From: Brevundimonas sp. NIBR11
GTDB taxonomy: Bacteria > Pseudomonadota > Alphaproteobacteria > Caulobacterales > Caulobacteraceae
DNA length: 64,000 bases
NCBI RefSeq assembly: GCF_027912535.1
Contig: NZ_CP115465.1
Location: 3,080,001 to 3,144,000 of the forward strand
Direction of reading: 5' to 3'
Of this stretch, positions 38,530 through 47,216 are shown piece after piece; positions within the stretch are counted from its first letter, which is position 1, and each line of letters starts with the position of its first letter. The notes below the pieces were generated by a model. The model made no database searches and was not told the DNA's origin. It worked only from the letters and a program-made list of their open reading frames with translations. Position numbers and translations under genes: made by a program.

Positions 38530-38649
38530 CTGCGGAGGCGGCGACGCCCCCCCCGACTTGGACCGGCCACAGCCGGTCCTGCCGCCTCCGCGCCTCATTC
38601 TCGATGATGCCACTAGGCCGGTTCCTTCAGGGAGCCGGCTTTTTCTTTT
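38530..38649 (+). ncRNA. Candidate general-stress small RNA (GsrN-like)
   Basis: A roughly 120-nt transcript is bounded by an EcfG promoter and an intrinsic terminator. It contains no plausible ORF. Its 5' half folds strongly: a perfect 11-bp outer stem (38532-38542 with 38581-38591) encloses an unpaired 17-nt 5' bulge with eight consecutive C (38547-38554) and a perfect 8-bp inner hairpin (38560-38567 with 38572-38579, loop CACA). In Caulobacter the stress sigma factor transcribes a small RNA, GsrN, whose exposed C-rich 5' region base-pairs with target mRNAs such as katG. As I recall, its homologs often lie near the nepR/ecfG/phyR genes. The match here is in promoter, position and structure; sequence homology was not tested. 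Confidence 0.72.
38617..38649 (+). terminator. Intrinsic terminator of the candidate small RNA
   Basis: GCCGGTTCC (38617-38625) pairs over all 9 bp (one G-U) with GGAGCCGGC (38631-38639) around TTCAG, followed by TTTTTCTTTT. It separates the small RNA from the MDR gene that starts at 38713. Confidence 0.92.
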
Positions 38650-38712
38650 GCCTTGGTCGTCGGCTTGGTCATGATGAGGGTCTGCAAAAGAAACCAACCG
38701 GAGACGATGACC

Positions 38713-39744
38713 ATGGCCCCCAGTTCTGGAAATACGAATCGCCAATGGGTGCTGCGCCAGCGGCCGCAGGGCCTGATCAAGGACGGCGATCTGGAACTGG
38801 TCTCCAATGTCGTGCCGGACCTGAAGGACGGCGAGGTTCTGGTCCGCACCATCTATCTGTCGCTGGACCCGACCAACCGAACCTGGATGAACGACGCGGT
38901 GGGCTATCTCCCCCCGGTAGGCCTGGGCGAGGTCATGCGCGGCCTGACGCTGGGCGTGATCGAAGACTCGAAATCCCAGAAGTTCGCGGTCGGGGACTTG
39001 GTCACCACAGCGATGGGCGGCTGGTCCGACTACGGAGTGGTGCCGGACACGGGCGTGTCGCGCGTCCACCGCGCGCCGGGGCTGCCACTGACGGCCAACA
39101 TGTCGGTGCTCGGCATGACGGGCCTGACCGCCTGGGCGGGCGTCACCGACGTCCTGCGTCCGGAGCCCGGTCAGGTCATGGTCATCTCGGCCGCCGCCGG
39201 CGCCGTCGGCTCCATCGCCGGTCAGATCGCCAAGCAGAAGGGCGCCCATGTCATCGGCATCGCCGGCGGCCCGGAGAAATGCCGCTGGCTGACCGAGGAC
39301 CTCGGGTTCGACGCCGCCATCGACTACAAAAACGAGGACGTCGGCGAGGCGCTGGACCGTCTGGCCCCGAACGGCGTCGACCTCAATTTCGAGAACGTCG
39401 GCGGCGACATCATGGTGGCGGTCTGGAACCGGCTGAACATCCACGCCCGCATGGCCGTCTGCGGCATGGTTTCGGCCTACAACGCCACGAAGCGCCCGCC
39501 CTCGCCAGACCTCAGCCGCCTGATTACCCACAGAATGACGATGCAGGGCTTCCTGGTCATGGACTATTCGCCGCGCGCCAAAGAGTTCGTGGCCGAGGTC
39601 GGTCCGTGGCTGGCCTCGGGCAAGGTCCAGTGGAAGGTTCACGTCGACAACGGTCTGGAAGGCGCGCTGACGTCGCTGAACCGCCTGTTCACGGGCGACC
39701 ACGACGGCAAGCTTCTGGTACGGGTGTCCGAAGAACCCGCCTGA
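38713..39744 (+). CDS. Zinc-independent MDR family NADP-dependent oxidoreductase (CurA/LTB4DH-like)
   Basis: 343 aa. The sequence QWVLRQRPQGLIKDGDLELV...GEVLVRTIYLSLDPTNRTWMND, the nucleotide fold VISAAAGAVGSIAGQIAKQKGAHVIGIAGG, FENVGGDIMVAVW and QGFLVMDYSPRAKEF are typical of the leukotriene B4 12-hydroxydehydrogenase / CurA group, which reduces alkenals and enones. There are no zinc ligands. ATG 38713 has GGAG 9 bp upstream; ATG 38707 is the other option. An EcfG promoter lies upstream, but a terminator intervenes. Confidence 0.92.
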   Translation: MAPSSGNTNRQWVLRQRPQGLIKDGDLELVSNVVPDLKDGEVLVRTIYLSLDPTNRTWMNDAVGYLPPVGLGEVMRGLTLGVIEDSKSQKFAVGDLVTTAMGGWSDYGVVPDTGVSRVHRAPGLPLTANMSVLGMTGLTAWAGVTDVLRPEPGQVMVISAAAGAVGSIAGQIAKQKGAHVIGIAGGPEKCRWLTEDLGFDAAIDYKNEDVGEALDRLAPNGVDLNFENVGGDIMVAVWNRLNIHARMAVCGMVSAYNATKRPPSPDLSRLITHRMTMQGFLVMDYSPRAKEFVAEVGPWLASGKVQWKVHVDNGLEGALTSLNRLFTGDHDGKLLVRVSEEPA

Positions 39745-39761
39745 ACCCATAGGGACAGACC

Positions 39762-40169
39762 ATGGCCGATCCGCTTCACGTCCATTTCGAGGATCTCGAG
39801 ACCGGTCAGGTGCTGCAACTCGGCGCCTGTGCGGTGGATGAGGCGGCGATCGAACTGTTCGTGGCGAACTTCGCGCCGGGGTGGGATGTCGCCTACGGCG
39901 CGCCCGACGCCCTCGTCTATGCGCTGTGGAGCCGGCTGGCGTCCGACAAGGCCGCCGGTTGGGCCCAGTCCAAGCTGCTGGCCGTCGACGGCCTGCGCTT
40001 CATGCGCAACCCGCCCGCAGGCGAGCTGCTGCGCGGGCGGATGACGGTGATGGGCAAGGACCCCGTGGGCGACGACAAGGGCATCGTCATCGCCCAGCAC
40101 GACCTGCTCGACGAAGGCGGCCGGCTGGTCTTTTCGTGCCTGACGCGGGGCGTGTTCGTTCGCAGGTAG
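39762..40169 (+). CDS. Hypothetical protein, possibly MaoC-like hotdog fold
   Basis: 135 aa, 17 bp after the MDR gene, so likely the same operon. HFEDLETGQVLQLGACAVDEAAIELFVANFAP resembles the start of MaoC-type dehydratases, and GELLRGRMTVMGKDPVGDDKGIVIAQHDLLDEGGRLVFSCLTRGVF resembles their C-terminal strands. The classical catalytic Asp/His pair is not clear, so an enzymatic role is doubtful. Followed by heptad repeat element C. Confidence 0.65.
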   Translation: MADPLHVHFEDLETGQVLQLGACAVDEAAIELFVANFAPGWDVAYGAPDALVYALWSRLASDKAAGWAQSKLLAVDGLRFMRNPPAGELLRGRMTVMGKDPVGDDKGIVIAQHDLLDEGGRLVFSCLTRGVFVRR

Positions 40170-40233
40170 GTCGTAGGGCTTGGGGCTTAGCAAGCGACGC
40201 GCTTCTAAGACCCACGCCCTACACACCGAGCCC
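40167..40233. repeat. Heptad inverted-repeat element C
   Basis: The left arm (40167-40194) has the units TAGGTCG, TAGGGCT, TGGGGCT, TAGCAAG. The right arm (40205-40233) has CTAAGAC, CCACGCC, CTACACA, CCGAGCC and CTA. The right arm is closely similar to that of element B. It fills the 68 bp between two convergent genes, starts on the stop codon at 40167-40169, and may act as a bidirectional terminator-like hairpin. Confidence 0.85.
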
Positions 40234-40237
40234 TAGA

Positions 40238-41038
40238 TCAGGCGTTACCCGCCGCGGCTTCGCCTTCGTTGACGCGCTGGAAGGCCAGGGCGATCAGGCG
40301 GTCCCAACCCAGCAGCGACACCAGGTGGGCGTAGATCTGGCCGAGCGCGCCGTTGTCGCGCAGTTCGGCGAGCTTCTCGGCCGGCAGGGCTTTCAGCTTG
40401 TCTTCCGAGACGGCGAAATAGTCGGCCAGCTTCTGGGGCTCGCCGGGCTCGCCGCGCTCGTTGCGGGGCGTGAAGACGGCTTCACGCACGTCAAACAGGT
40501 CCATGTCGGTCAGCAGCTTGACGAAGCTGTCCGTACGCTGGCGTTCCTGTTCGAAGTTATTGCAGAACTCCATCGCCTGGTTGACGTAGTCCGAGGGCTT
40601 GCCGTCGTTGAACAGCGGCGACTGGCCGCCTTCGACAACGAACGGGGCGTCGCGGTCGATGCACAGGATCAGGCGCTGGTTCTGCGGATCGTTGGCGAAG
40701 ACGAAGGGATAGCGACGGACGTAGGCCGGGATGTAGGCCTCGGGGCGGAAGTCGCCCTTGGCATTGACGTACAGGTTTTCAGACTGACGCAGGCCCATGA
40801 CGGCGACCGGCTGCTTGTTGTCGCCCAGGAAGACGACCGGATACGACAGGGCGGCCGGGGCGAACTCGGTGACGGTCAGCGGCACGACGTGCGACTGGGC
40901 CACGAAGGCGTAGGGCTTCTCGACCGGGTTGACGCCCAGCTTGGCGTGCAGGTCGCTCGAGAGCGGCTCGGGCTTGCTGTAGAACAGGACCTTGCCGTCG
41001 AGGTCGCCGGAGTTTTGGGGGGCCGTGGTGTCGGTCAT
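40238..41038 (-). CDS. SapC family protein
   Basis: 266 aa. LFYSKPEPLSSDLHAKLGVNP, FLGDNKQPVAVMGLRQSENLYVNAKGDFRPEAYIPAYVRRYPFVF, LCIDRDAPFVVEGGQSPLFNDGKPS and the C-terminal LNDNGALGQIYAHLVSL-like segment are the SapC family signature. SapC was named from an S-layer locus, but its function is unclear and many genomes have it without S-layer genes. No S-layer gene is seen here. The protein has no signal peptide. Confidence 0.88.
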   Translation of the reverse strand: MTDTTAPQNSGDLDGKVLFYSKPEPLSSDLHAKLGVNPVEKPYAFVAQSHVVPLTVTEFAPAALSYPVVFLGDNKQPVAVMGLRQSENLYVNAKGDFRPEAYIPAYVRRYPFVFANDPQNQRLILCIDRDAPFVVEGGQSPLFNDGKPSDYVNQAMEFCNNFEQERQRTDSFVKLLTDMDLFDVREAVFTPRNERGEPGEPQKLADYFAVSEDKLKALPAEKLAELRDNGALGQIYAHLVSLLGWDRLIALAFQRVNEGEAAAGNA

Positions 41039-41121
41039 GGACGCGAGAGCTCTGGAATGTCGGAAAGGCGGGCCTTCTAGCGGAACCGGCCCGCCGCCGC
41101 AAACCGAGGCTCCTGTAGCGG

Positions 41122-43143
41122 TTAGAAGCGATAGGTGACGCCGACGCGCAGGTTCCTGCCGGGCTGGGGCGCGATGTCCTTCAAAAAGGACGCGTGCTCG
41201 CGGGCTTCCTCGTCGGTGATGTTGTGAGCCTCGGCGAAGACGGTGACGTTGCGGTCGGCGAACGGCCGGATCGATCCCGAAAGGTTGATCATCGTATAGC
41301 TGTCAGTCGGCAGTTCGAAGGCGGCGACCTCGTCCTGTTCTCCGACGTGGCGGACTTCCAACTGGGCGTCCCACTTGGCGTCGGTCCAGGTCACACGCCC
41401 GGTCAGGGAGTAGGGCGGGATGCGCGCGGCCGGACCCAGGTCGGTATCGGCCTTCACATAGTCCGCGGCGGCGCCGAGCTTCAGGCTGCGCTCGCCGGAC
41501 TCCCAGAGGGCGTAATCGCCCTCCAGCTCGAAGCCGGTGAAGGTGGCGTCAGTCTGGACGTAGGCGAAGATGGGAAAAGGCTCGCCGTCGAAGTCGAAAT
41601 CGGCGCCGGTCGGGCGCTGGTCGATGAAGCCATCGTATCTGGCGCGATAGACATGCAGGTCGCCTTCGAGCGGGCCGTGCGCGAGGTGGACCGTGCCCTC
41701 GAGGGTCAGGACCTTCTCGGAATCGAGGGTCGGGTCGCCCAGTTCGTAGGCGGCGGTGGCGACGTGGACGCCGTCGGAGAAGAGTTCGACCTCGCTGGGG
41801 GCGCGCTCGCTCGACGACAGGCTGAAACCGAGGAACAACCCTTGCGCCGGCTTGACGAAGACCGAACCGGAGGCTGACCAGTTGTCGAAATCGCGGGCGA
41901 CTTCGGACGCGCCGCCGATGGGGGTGGCGGCCAGTTCGCGGCGGTCGTAGCGAAGGCCGCCCTCGAAGCCGTAGCCGCCCAGATCGACGCGCTGAACGGT
42001 GTAGAGGCCGGTTTCCTTGATCGTGGTGGCTGGGACGAAAGCCTCCTCGCCGATGGCGTCGAAGTCGCGGTCCAGCACCTGGACCCCGACCACGCCCTGC
42101 CAGCCGTCGTGTTCGCGCTGGATCAGCTCGGCCCGGCCCTCATAGCCCGAGGACTGGAAGATGGTGCCGACTTCGGGCCCTTCGAACTCGGTGTGCTCGT
42201 AGTCGGCGTAGCCGGCCGACAGGTTGAGCCGCTCGAACCAGGTCGTGTCGAGGTCGCGCTGGGCCCGAAAGTCGTAGCGGGTCTGTTCGAGGTCGATGGA
42301 GACTTCCGGCTCCGCCACGGTGCCGTAGTTGGACTGGGTGTTCTTGATCGAGACGCCGACGAATCCGCGGTCGTCGACGTAGGAAGCGCCGGCGCCGACC
42401 TGCTGGATTTCGGCGAAGGAGTTGACCACGGTCCCGGCGTTGTCGCGGGCGATCCCTTCCTGGGTCGCCAGACGCTGGGAAATGGCCGAGCCGGGGATGT
42501 CGTAGTCGTCGCTGTCGCGCTTGAAGCCATCGACCGTCAGGACGAACGATCCGACGTTGGCCGCCAAGCGGGCGCCGAGGCCATAGCCGTCGTCGACGCT
42601 GGAATACTGGGTGGAGACATGGCCGTCGACGCCGCCCTCGGCCGCATGGGTCGGGATGCGCTCATCCAGGATATTGACCACCCCGCCGATGGCCGAGCCG
42701 CCGAAGGTCAGGGTCGAGGGACCGCGCACGGTCTCGATCCGGTTGGCTTCGGCCGGGTCCACGGCGACCTGGTGGTCCGGCGACACGGCGCTGGCGTCGA
42801 TCATGCCCAGACCGTTGGTCAGGACCTGGACGCGCGGACCGGACAGGCCCCGGATCACCGGACGGCTGGCGCCGGGGGCGAAGCTGGAGGAGCGCACGCC
42901 CGGCAGGCCGGCGACCAGATCGCCGAGCGTCTGCACCGGGGCGACGGCCAGGGCCTGTTCGTCCAGCACGTCCACGGCGATCAGGCTGGCGTTGTCGGTG
43001 ACGCCGAACGGCCGGCCCGTGACGATGACGTCGTCGACCGAGTCTTCCTGCGCCGGCGCCGTCTGCGCGTGGGCGGCGCCGGCCATGGCGGCCACGGAGA
43101 CGGCGAGACGGAGGGCGGAACGGGACACGGAAACAGGACGCAT
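41122..43143 (-). CDS. TonB-dependent receptor, probable zinc uptake (ZnuD-like)
   Basis: 673 aa. Signal peptide (MRPVSVSRSALRLAVSVAAMAGAAHA), a TonB box-like DDVIVTGRP, a plug domain (LGDLVAGLPGVRSSSFAPGASRPVIRGLSGPRVQVLTNG, RIETVRGPSTLTFGGSAIGGVVNILDERIP), and a 22-strand barrel ending in NLRVGVTYRF with terminal Phe. A Zur-box-like palindrome lies 31 bp upstream of its ATG and the zur gene is divergent, so zinc is the likely substrate. It imports metal or a metallophore across the outer membrane using TonB energy. Confidence 0.92.
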   Translation of the reverse strand: MRPVSVSRSALRLAVSVAAMAGAAHAQTAPAQEDSVDDVIVTGRPFGVTDNASLIAVDVLDEQALAVAPVQTLGDLVAGLPGVRSSSFAPGASRPVIRGLSGPRVQVLTNGLGMIDASAVSPDHQVAVDPAEANRIETVRGPSTLTFGGSAIGGVVNILDERIPTHAAEGGVDGHVSTQYSSVDDGYGLGARLAANVGSFVLTVDGFKRDSDDYDIPGSAISQRLATQEGIARDNAGTVVNSFAEIQQVGAGASYVDDRGFVGVSIKNTQSNYGTVAEPEVSIDLEQTRYDFRAQRDLDTTWFERLNLSAGYADYEHTEFEGPEVGTIFQSSGYEGRAELIQREHDGWQGVVGVQVLDRDFDAIGEEAFVPATTIKETGLYTVQRVDLGGYGFEGGLRYDRRELAATPIGGASEVARDFDNWSASGSVFVKPAQGLFLGFSLSSSERAPSEVELFSDGVHVATAAYELGDPTLDSEKVLTLEGTVHLAHGPLEGDLHVYRARYDGFIDQRPTGADFDFDGEPFPIFAYVQTDATFTGFELEGDYALWESGERSLKLGAAADYVKADTDLGPAARIPPYSLTGRVTWTDAKWDAQLEVRHVGEQDEVAAFELPTDSYTMINLSGSIRPFADRNVTVFAEAHNITDEEAREHASFLKDIAPQPGRNLRVGVTYRF

Positions 43144-43173
43144 GGCGATCTTTCAGCGAAGGAAGAGCGAGAG

Positions 43174-43188
43174 TGTTATGAGATAACA
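43174..43188. promoter_or_regulatory. Zur-box-like operator between the TonB receptor and zur
   Basis: A perfect 6-3-6 palindrome TGTTAT-GAG-ATAACA, which matches the core of the alphaproteobacterial Zur box (TGTTATA.TATAACA). It lies 31 bp before the receptor ATG and 60 bp before the zur ATG, so it could control both genes. Confidence 0.8.
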
Positions 43189-43247
43189 TCACGAACCGTC
43201 AAGTGGCCATGGTTGCGGTGCGCCTCCGGGCGGCTTAGCTCTGGGGC

Positions 43248-43733
43248 ATGGGATCCCACTGCGGCCACGACCATCACGACACCGGCCTCAGCACGGTCGA
43301 GATCGCCCGCGCCCTGAGTGCGGCCGAGGCGCGCTGCGTGGATCAGGGCGAGCGGATGACCGCGCCGCGTCGTCGGGTGCTGGAACTGCTGCTGCAGGCC
43401 GGCGAGGCGGTGAAGGCCTACGACCTGATCGCCCGCTATGGCGCGGACGGGGTCGCGGCCAAGCCGCCGACCGTCTATCGCGCGCTGGAGTTTCTCGAAA
43501 AGACAGGCATGGCGCACCGGATCGCCTCGATCAGCGCCTATGTGGCCTGTTCGGTCGGGGACCGGGCCCACGCCGCCGCCTTCCTGATCTGCGACTGCTG
43601 TGGCGCGACCGAGGAGGTCACCCCGCCCGAGGGCGAGGCCCTGACCCGCGCCGCCGAGACCGCCGGCTACGTCATCGAACACACGACGATCGAGGCGCAC
43701 GGCAGATGCCCGGTCTGCCGGGTCTCGGCATAG
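43248..43733 (+). CDS. zur: Zinc uptake regulator, Fur family
   Basis: 161 aa. A His/Cys-rich N-terminus (MGSHCGHDHHDTG), a winged helix (QGERMTAPRRRVLELLLQAGEAVKAYDLIARYG...KPPTVYRALEFLEKTGMAHRI), a metal-binding part (HAAAFLICDCCGATEEV) and the structural CPVC near the C-terminus. The pattern fits Zur more than Fur, supported by the adjacent operator and receptor. Represses zinc uptake genes when zinc is sufficient. Confidence 0.92.
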   Translation: MGSHCGHDHHDTGLSTVEIARALSAAEARCVDQGERMTAPRRRVLELLLQAGEAVKAYDLIARYGADGVAAKPPTVYRALEFLEKTGMAHRIASISAYVACSVGDRAHAAAFLICDCCGATEEVTPPEGEALTRAAETAGYVIEHTTIEAHGRCPVCRVSA

Positions 43734-43780
43734 GCCGATCAAGGCTGGCGTCGGGGCGTTCGGCTCACTAGGTTCGATCC

Positions 43781-44668
43781 ATGGACGCCGCCCGGCTCTC
43801 CCCGCCTCGCCGCCTGACCGTGCCCATCGACAATCGATGGGGCGCGGGCGATCTGTCGGTGCTGGACTTCGGCGATCCCAAGCGGCCGGTCGATCTCGTC
43901 TTCTGTCACGCCAACGGTTTCAACGCCCAGGCCTACCGTTCCATCCTCGCGCCATTGGCCTCGTCCCTGCGCATCCTCGCGCCCGACCTGCGCGGGCACG
44001 GCGCCACGACCCTGCCCCTGCCAGCGAAACGCAAGGGGTGGCAGGATCATCGCGACGACCTGGTCGCCCTGCTCGACAGCATCGACGGACCTCCGGTGGT
44101 CTTGGCCGGCCATTCGATGGGCGCGACCAGCGCCCTTCTGGCGACGGCGGAGCGGCCGGAAAAGGTCTCGCAGGTCGTCGCCTTCGACCCCGTCATCTGG
44201 AAACGCTGGGCCGTCGCGGCCCTGAAGCTGCCGCTGATCGACCGCCTGCCGGGTCATATCCCGCTGGTAAAGGGGGCGCTCAGACGCCGGGCGCGGTTCG
44301 ACAGCCGGGAACAGGCTCTAGCCGCCTATCGCAACCGGGGGGCCTTCAGGGGCTGGTCCGACGTCATGGTGGTCGACTACCTCGGCTCAGGGCTGAAGGC
44401 GGAGGGAGACGGCTTTGTCCTGACATGCCCGCCGACATGGGAAGCCTCCAACTACGCGGCCCAAGGCCACGATCCGTGGAAGGCCATGCGCGACGCCGGC
44501 CGTCCGGTCCGAATCCTGAAGGCGGAGAACGGATCCACCTGCGCGGTCGAACCCTCGCCGCGCGGCCTGCCTCTGGTGACGGTCGAGACCGTGGCGGAGG
44601 GCACGCATTTCTTCCCGATGCTGCGCCCCGATATCGCCCGCGACGCCCTGTTCGACGCGGCGGTTTGA
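43781..44668 (+). CDS. Alpha/beta hydrolase
   Basis: 295 aa. VFCHANGFNAQAYRSILAPLASSLRILAPDLRGHG is the oxyanion-side start, the nucleophile Ser lies in LAGHSMGATSAL, and the terminal catalytic His is in EGTHFFPM; the acid is not certain. No signal peptide. Substrate unknown. The HANGFN motif recurs in a broad group of uncharacterised hydrolases. 47 bp follow zur and it may be co-transcribed. Confidence 0.88.
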   Translation: MDAARLSPPRRLTVPIDNRWGAGDLSVLDFGDPKRPVDLVFCHANGFNAQAYRSILAPLASSLRILAPDLRGHGATTLPLPAKRKGWQDHRDDLVALLDSIDGPPVVLAGHSMGATSALLATAERPEKVSQVVAFDPVIWKRWAVAALKLPLIDRLPGHIPLVKGALRRRARFDSREQALAAYRNRGAFRGWSDVMVVDYLGSGLKAEGDGFVLTCPPTWEASNYAAQGHDPWKAMRDAGRPVRILKAENGSTCAVEPSPRGLPLVTVETVAEGTHFFPMLRPDIARDALFDAAV

Positions 44669-44672
44669 AAGA

Positions 44673-45014
44673 TCAGCGCCCGGTCTTGGCGGCGTAGTCG
44701 GCGCGGTCCCGCTCGGTGGCGGCGGCGCGGGCGGCCTTCTCGGCGGCCAGACGATCCTCGATCTGGAGCAGTTCGCGGTTCTGTTCGTCCGAGGCCTGGG
44801 CCCGCGTCACGCCCGCCGGGCGGCCGGTGATGTCGGGCAGGTAGATCGGCTGCACGCACTCCCGACCTTCCTCGTACCACCAGCGCCCGCTTCGGGTGCA
44901 GGCGTCTTCCGGCGCGACATAGAACCGCTGGTAGGCCACGGCGCCGAGGGCCAGAACGGCGAACAGCGCGCCGAACAGGATCGACAGGCGACGCATGGTC
45001 AGGAAGCGGTTCAT
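44673..45014 (-). CDS. Membrane-anchored protein with a Cys pair, unknown function
   Basis: 113 aa. One N-terminal membrane helix (about residues 9-27), then a short external domain with Cys in EDACTRSGRWWYEEGRECVQPIYLPDITGRP, likely a disulfide, and a C-terminal Ala/Glu/Arg-rich helix. I do not recognise the family. Convergent with the hydrolase gene, 4 bp apart. Confidence 0.7.
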   Translation of the reverse strand: MNRFLTMRRLSILFGALFAVLALGAVAYQRFYVAPEDACTRSGRWWYEEGRECVQPIYLPDITGRPAGVTRAQASDEQNRELLQIEDRLAAEKAARAAATERDRADYAAKTGR

Positions 45015-45059
45015 CGAAATCTCATCCCCGGCGACGACCGAAGTTCACGTCGCGTTACG

Positions 45060-45065
45060 TTGACA
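45060..45065 (+). promoter_or_regulatory. Candidate -35 element for etfBA
   Basis: A perfect TTGACA is found 62 bp before the etfB ATG in the only space upstream of the operon. No convincing -10 was found at 16-18 bp, so only the -35 is marked. Confidence 0.3.
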
Positions 45066-45126
45066 GGCTGTTTCGCCCGTTCCATTCCCTGCCGCAACAT
45101 TTCGGCGATCCTAAGGACTGGCGCAC

Positions 45127-45891
45127 ATGAAGGTTCTCGTCCCCGTCAAACGGGTGATCGACTATAACGTCAAGGCCCGCGTGAAGGCGGATCAGACCGG
45201 CGTCGATCTGGCCAACGTCAAGATGAGCATGAACCCCTTCGACGAAATCGCCGTCGAGGAGGCCGTTCGCCTGAAAGAGGGCAAGGAGCATCACGCGGCC
45301 GGGACGGTCGACGAGATCGTGGTCGTCTCCATCGGCGTGACCCAGGCCCAGGAAACCATCCGCACGGCCCTGGCCATGGGCGCCGATCGCGGCATCCTGA
45401 TCCAGTCGGACGCCGACCTGGAGCCGCTGGCCGTCGCAAAGCTTCTGAAGGCGGTGGTCGACGAGGAGAAGCCGGACCTGGTCCTGATGGGCAAGCAGTC
45501 CATCGACGGCGACAACAACGCCGTGGGCCAGATGCTGGCCGCCCTCTTGGACTGGCCCCAGGCCACCTTCGCCGCCAAGATCGAGATCGCCGACGGCAAG
45601 GCGACCGTGACTCGCGAAGTCGACGGCGGCATCCAGACCCTGGCCGCGCCGCTTCCGGCCGTGGTCACCGTGGACCTGCGCCTCAACACCCCGCGCTATG
45701 CGTCTCTGCCGAACATCATGAAGGCCAAGAAGAAGGAGATCGCCATGAAGGCGGTCGCCGACTACGGCGTCGATGTCGCCGACCGTCTGAAGGTCCTCAA
45801 GGTCACCGCCCCGCCGACCCGCTCGGCCGGGATCAAGGTGGCTGACGCCGCCGAACTCGTCTCGAAACTCAAGACCGCGGGAGCGCTGTAA
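45127..45891 (+). CDS. etfB: Electron transfer flavoprotein beta subunit
   Basis: 254 aa. [60 protein letters not shown] and the recognition loop region [19 protein letters not shown] are all family-typical. With EtfA it carries electrons from acyl-CoA and related dehydrogenases to ETF-ubiquinone oxidoreductase. Directly abuts etfA. Confidence 0.97.
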   Translation: MKVLVPVKRVIDYNVKARVKADQTGVDLANVKMSMNPFDEIAVEEAVRLKEGKEHHAAGTVDEIVVVSIGVTQAQETIRTALAMGADRGILIQSDADLEPLAVAKLLKAVVDEEKPDLVLMGKQSIDGDNNAVGQMLAALLDWPQATFAAKIEIADGKATVTREVDGGIQTLAAPLPAVVTVDLRLNTPRYASLPNIMKAKKKEIAMKAVADYGVDVADRLKVLKVTAPPTRSAGIKVADAAELVSKLKTAGAL

Positions 45892-46821
45892 ATGGCCGTC
45901 CTCGTCATCGCCGATCACGACGGTTCGGCCGTCCGCGACAGCACCCACAAGACCGTGACCGCCGCAGCCGCCCTGGGCGGCGACGTCGACATCCTGGTCG
46001 TCGGTTCGGGCGCCCAGGCCGCCGCCGACTCGGCCGCCAAGATCGCCAACGTCCGCAAGGTCCTGCTGGCCGAAAGCGGCGAGCTGGGTCACCAGCTGGC
46101 CGAGGCCGTGACAGCGACCGTCGTCGGCCTGGCCGGCGGCTACGACGCGATCCTGTCGCCCGCCACCATGGACGGCAAGAACTTCATGCCGCGCATCGCC
46201 GCCAAGCTGGACGTCGCCCCGATCTCGGACATCGTCGAGGTCGTCTCGGCCGACACCTTCGTGCGCCCGATCTACGCCGGCAACGCGCTGGAGACGGTCC
46301 AGTCGTCGGACGCCAAGAAGGTCATCACCGTCCGCGCCACCAGCTTCCCCCCCGCCGCCGAGGGCGGCTCGGCCCCGGTCGAGACCGTCGCCGGTTCGGA
46401 CGCCGGCAAGGCCGCCTTCGTCGGCGAGGAGATGGTCAAGTCGGACCGTCCCGAACTGGGCGCCGCCAAGATCGTCGTCTCGGGCGGTCGCGCCCTGGGC
46501 TCGGCCGAGGAGTTCCACGCGGTGATCGAGCCCCTGGCCGACAAGCTGGGCGCCGCCGTCGGCGCCTCGCGCGCGGCCGTGGACGCGGGCTACGCCCCCA
46601 ACGACTACCAGGTCGGCCAGACCGGCAAGGTCGTCGCCCCGGCCCTCTACATCGCCGTCGGCATCTCGGGCGCCATCCAGCACCTGGCCGGGATGAAGGA
46701 CTCCAAGATCATCGTCGCCATCAACAAGGACGCCGACGCCCCGATCTTCCAGGTCGCCGACTACGGCATCGTCGGCGACTACAAGACCGTCGTGCCGGAA
46801 CTGATGGCCGCTCTCGGCTGA
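45892..46821 (+). CDS. etfA: Electron transfer flavoprotein alpha subunit
   Basis: 309 aa. The FAD-binding C-terminal domain has [74 protein letters not shown], all canonical. The start codon follows the etfB stop with no gap. A strong terminator follows at 46845-46878. Confidence 0.98.
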   Translation: MAVLVIADHDGSAVRDSTHKTVTAAAALGGDVDILVVGSGAQAAADSAAKIANVRKVLLAESGELGHQLAEAVTATVVGLAGGYDAILSPATMDGKNFMPRIAAKLDVAPISDIVEVVSADTFVRPIYAGNALETVQSSDAKKVITVRATSFPPAAEGGSAPVETVAGSDAGKAAFVGEEMVKSDRPELGAAKIVVSGGRALGSAEEFHAVIEPLADKLGAAVGASRAAVDAGYAPNDYQVGQTGKVVAPALYIAVGISGAIQHLAGMKDSKIIVAINKDADAPIFQVADYGIVGDYKTVVPELMAALG

Positions 46822-46844
46822 GCGCAACGACCGACTTCGAACGA

Positions 46845-46878
46845 GGGCGCGGGTCGCAGGGTCCGCGTCCTTTTTTTT
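46845..46878 (+). terminator. Intrinsic terminator of etfBA
   Basis: GGGCGCGG (46845-46852) pairs with CCGCGTCC (46863-46870, one G-U) around a 10-nt loop, followed by eight T. It lies 24 bp after the etfA stop codon. Confidence 0.85.
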
Positions 46879-46884
46879 GGCTGC

Positions 46885-46916
46885 TTGACTCATTTCGACG
46901 TTTAGCTAATTGTCGA
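46885..46916 (+). promoter_or_regulatory. Promoter and overlapping dyad operator of the arsR-like gene
   Basis: The -35 TTGACT (46885-46890) is followed after 16 bp by TAATTG (46907-46912). A 22 bp inverted repeat (46895-46916; outer TCGAC/GTCGA, inner TTAGCTAA) covers the spacer and -10. It ends 3 bp before the ATG, so the predicted transcript would have almost no leader. Confidence 0.55.
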
Positions 46917-46919
46917 TTC

Positions 46920-47216
46920 ATGAGCTCGGTGTTCAAGGCCCTGTCCGATCCGACCCGCCGCAAGGTGCTTCAGCTCCTGCGTCAGGGGCCGATGACGGCC
47001 GGCGATCTGTCCGACCGGTTCGACGTCTCCAAGCCGACCATGTCGGCCCATTTCGCCGTCCTGAAGGAGGCCGATCTGGTCCACGCGGAGAAGGCGGGGA
47101 AGTCGGTCGTCTACCACCTGAAGCTCTCGGTGCTCGAAGAGGCCCTTCTGGGCTTCGTCCATTCATTCGGCCTCGACGCGGAAACGCCGACGCCCTCAGA
47201 GGAGCCTGCGAAATGA
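46920..47216 (+). CDS. ArsR family transcriptional regulator (SdpR-like), probably autoregulated
   Basis: 98 aa. [67 protein letters not shown] is a clean winged helix of the SdpR/autorepressor type without metal-binding Cys. No Shine-Dalgarno precedes the ATG, and the likely promoter ends right at it. The next gene overlaps by 4 bp (ATGA), a typical regulator/membrane-partner pair. Confidence 0.9.
   Translation: MSSVFKALSDPTRRKVLQLLRQGPMTAGDLSDRFDVSKPTMSAHFAVLKEADLVHAEKAGKSVVYHLKLSVLEEALLGFVHSFGLDAETPTPSEEPAK

Noticed and set aside
38653..38712. Upstream in-frame start of the MDR gene at 38653.
   Set aside because: It would begin directly after the terminator, lacks a ribosome binding site, and the added residues do not look like the family; 38713 (or 38707) is preferred.
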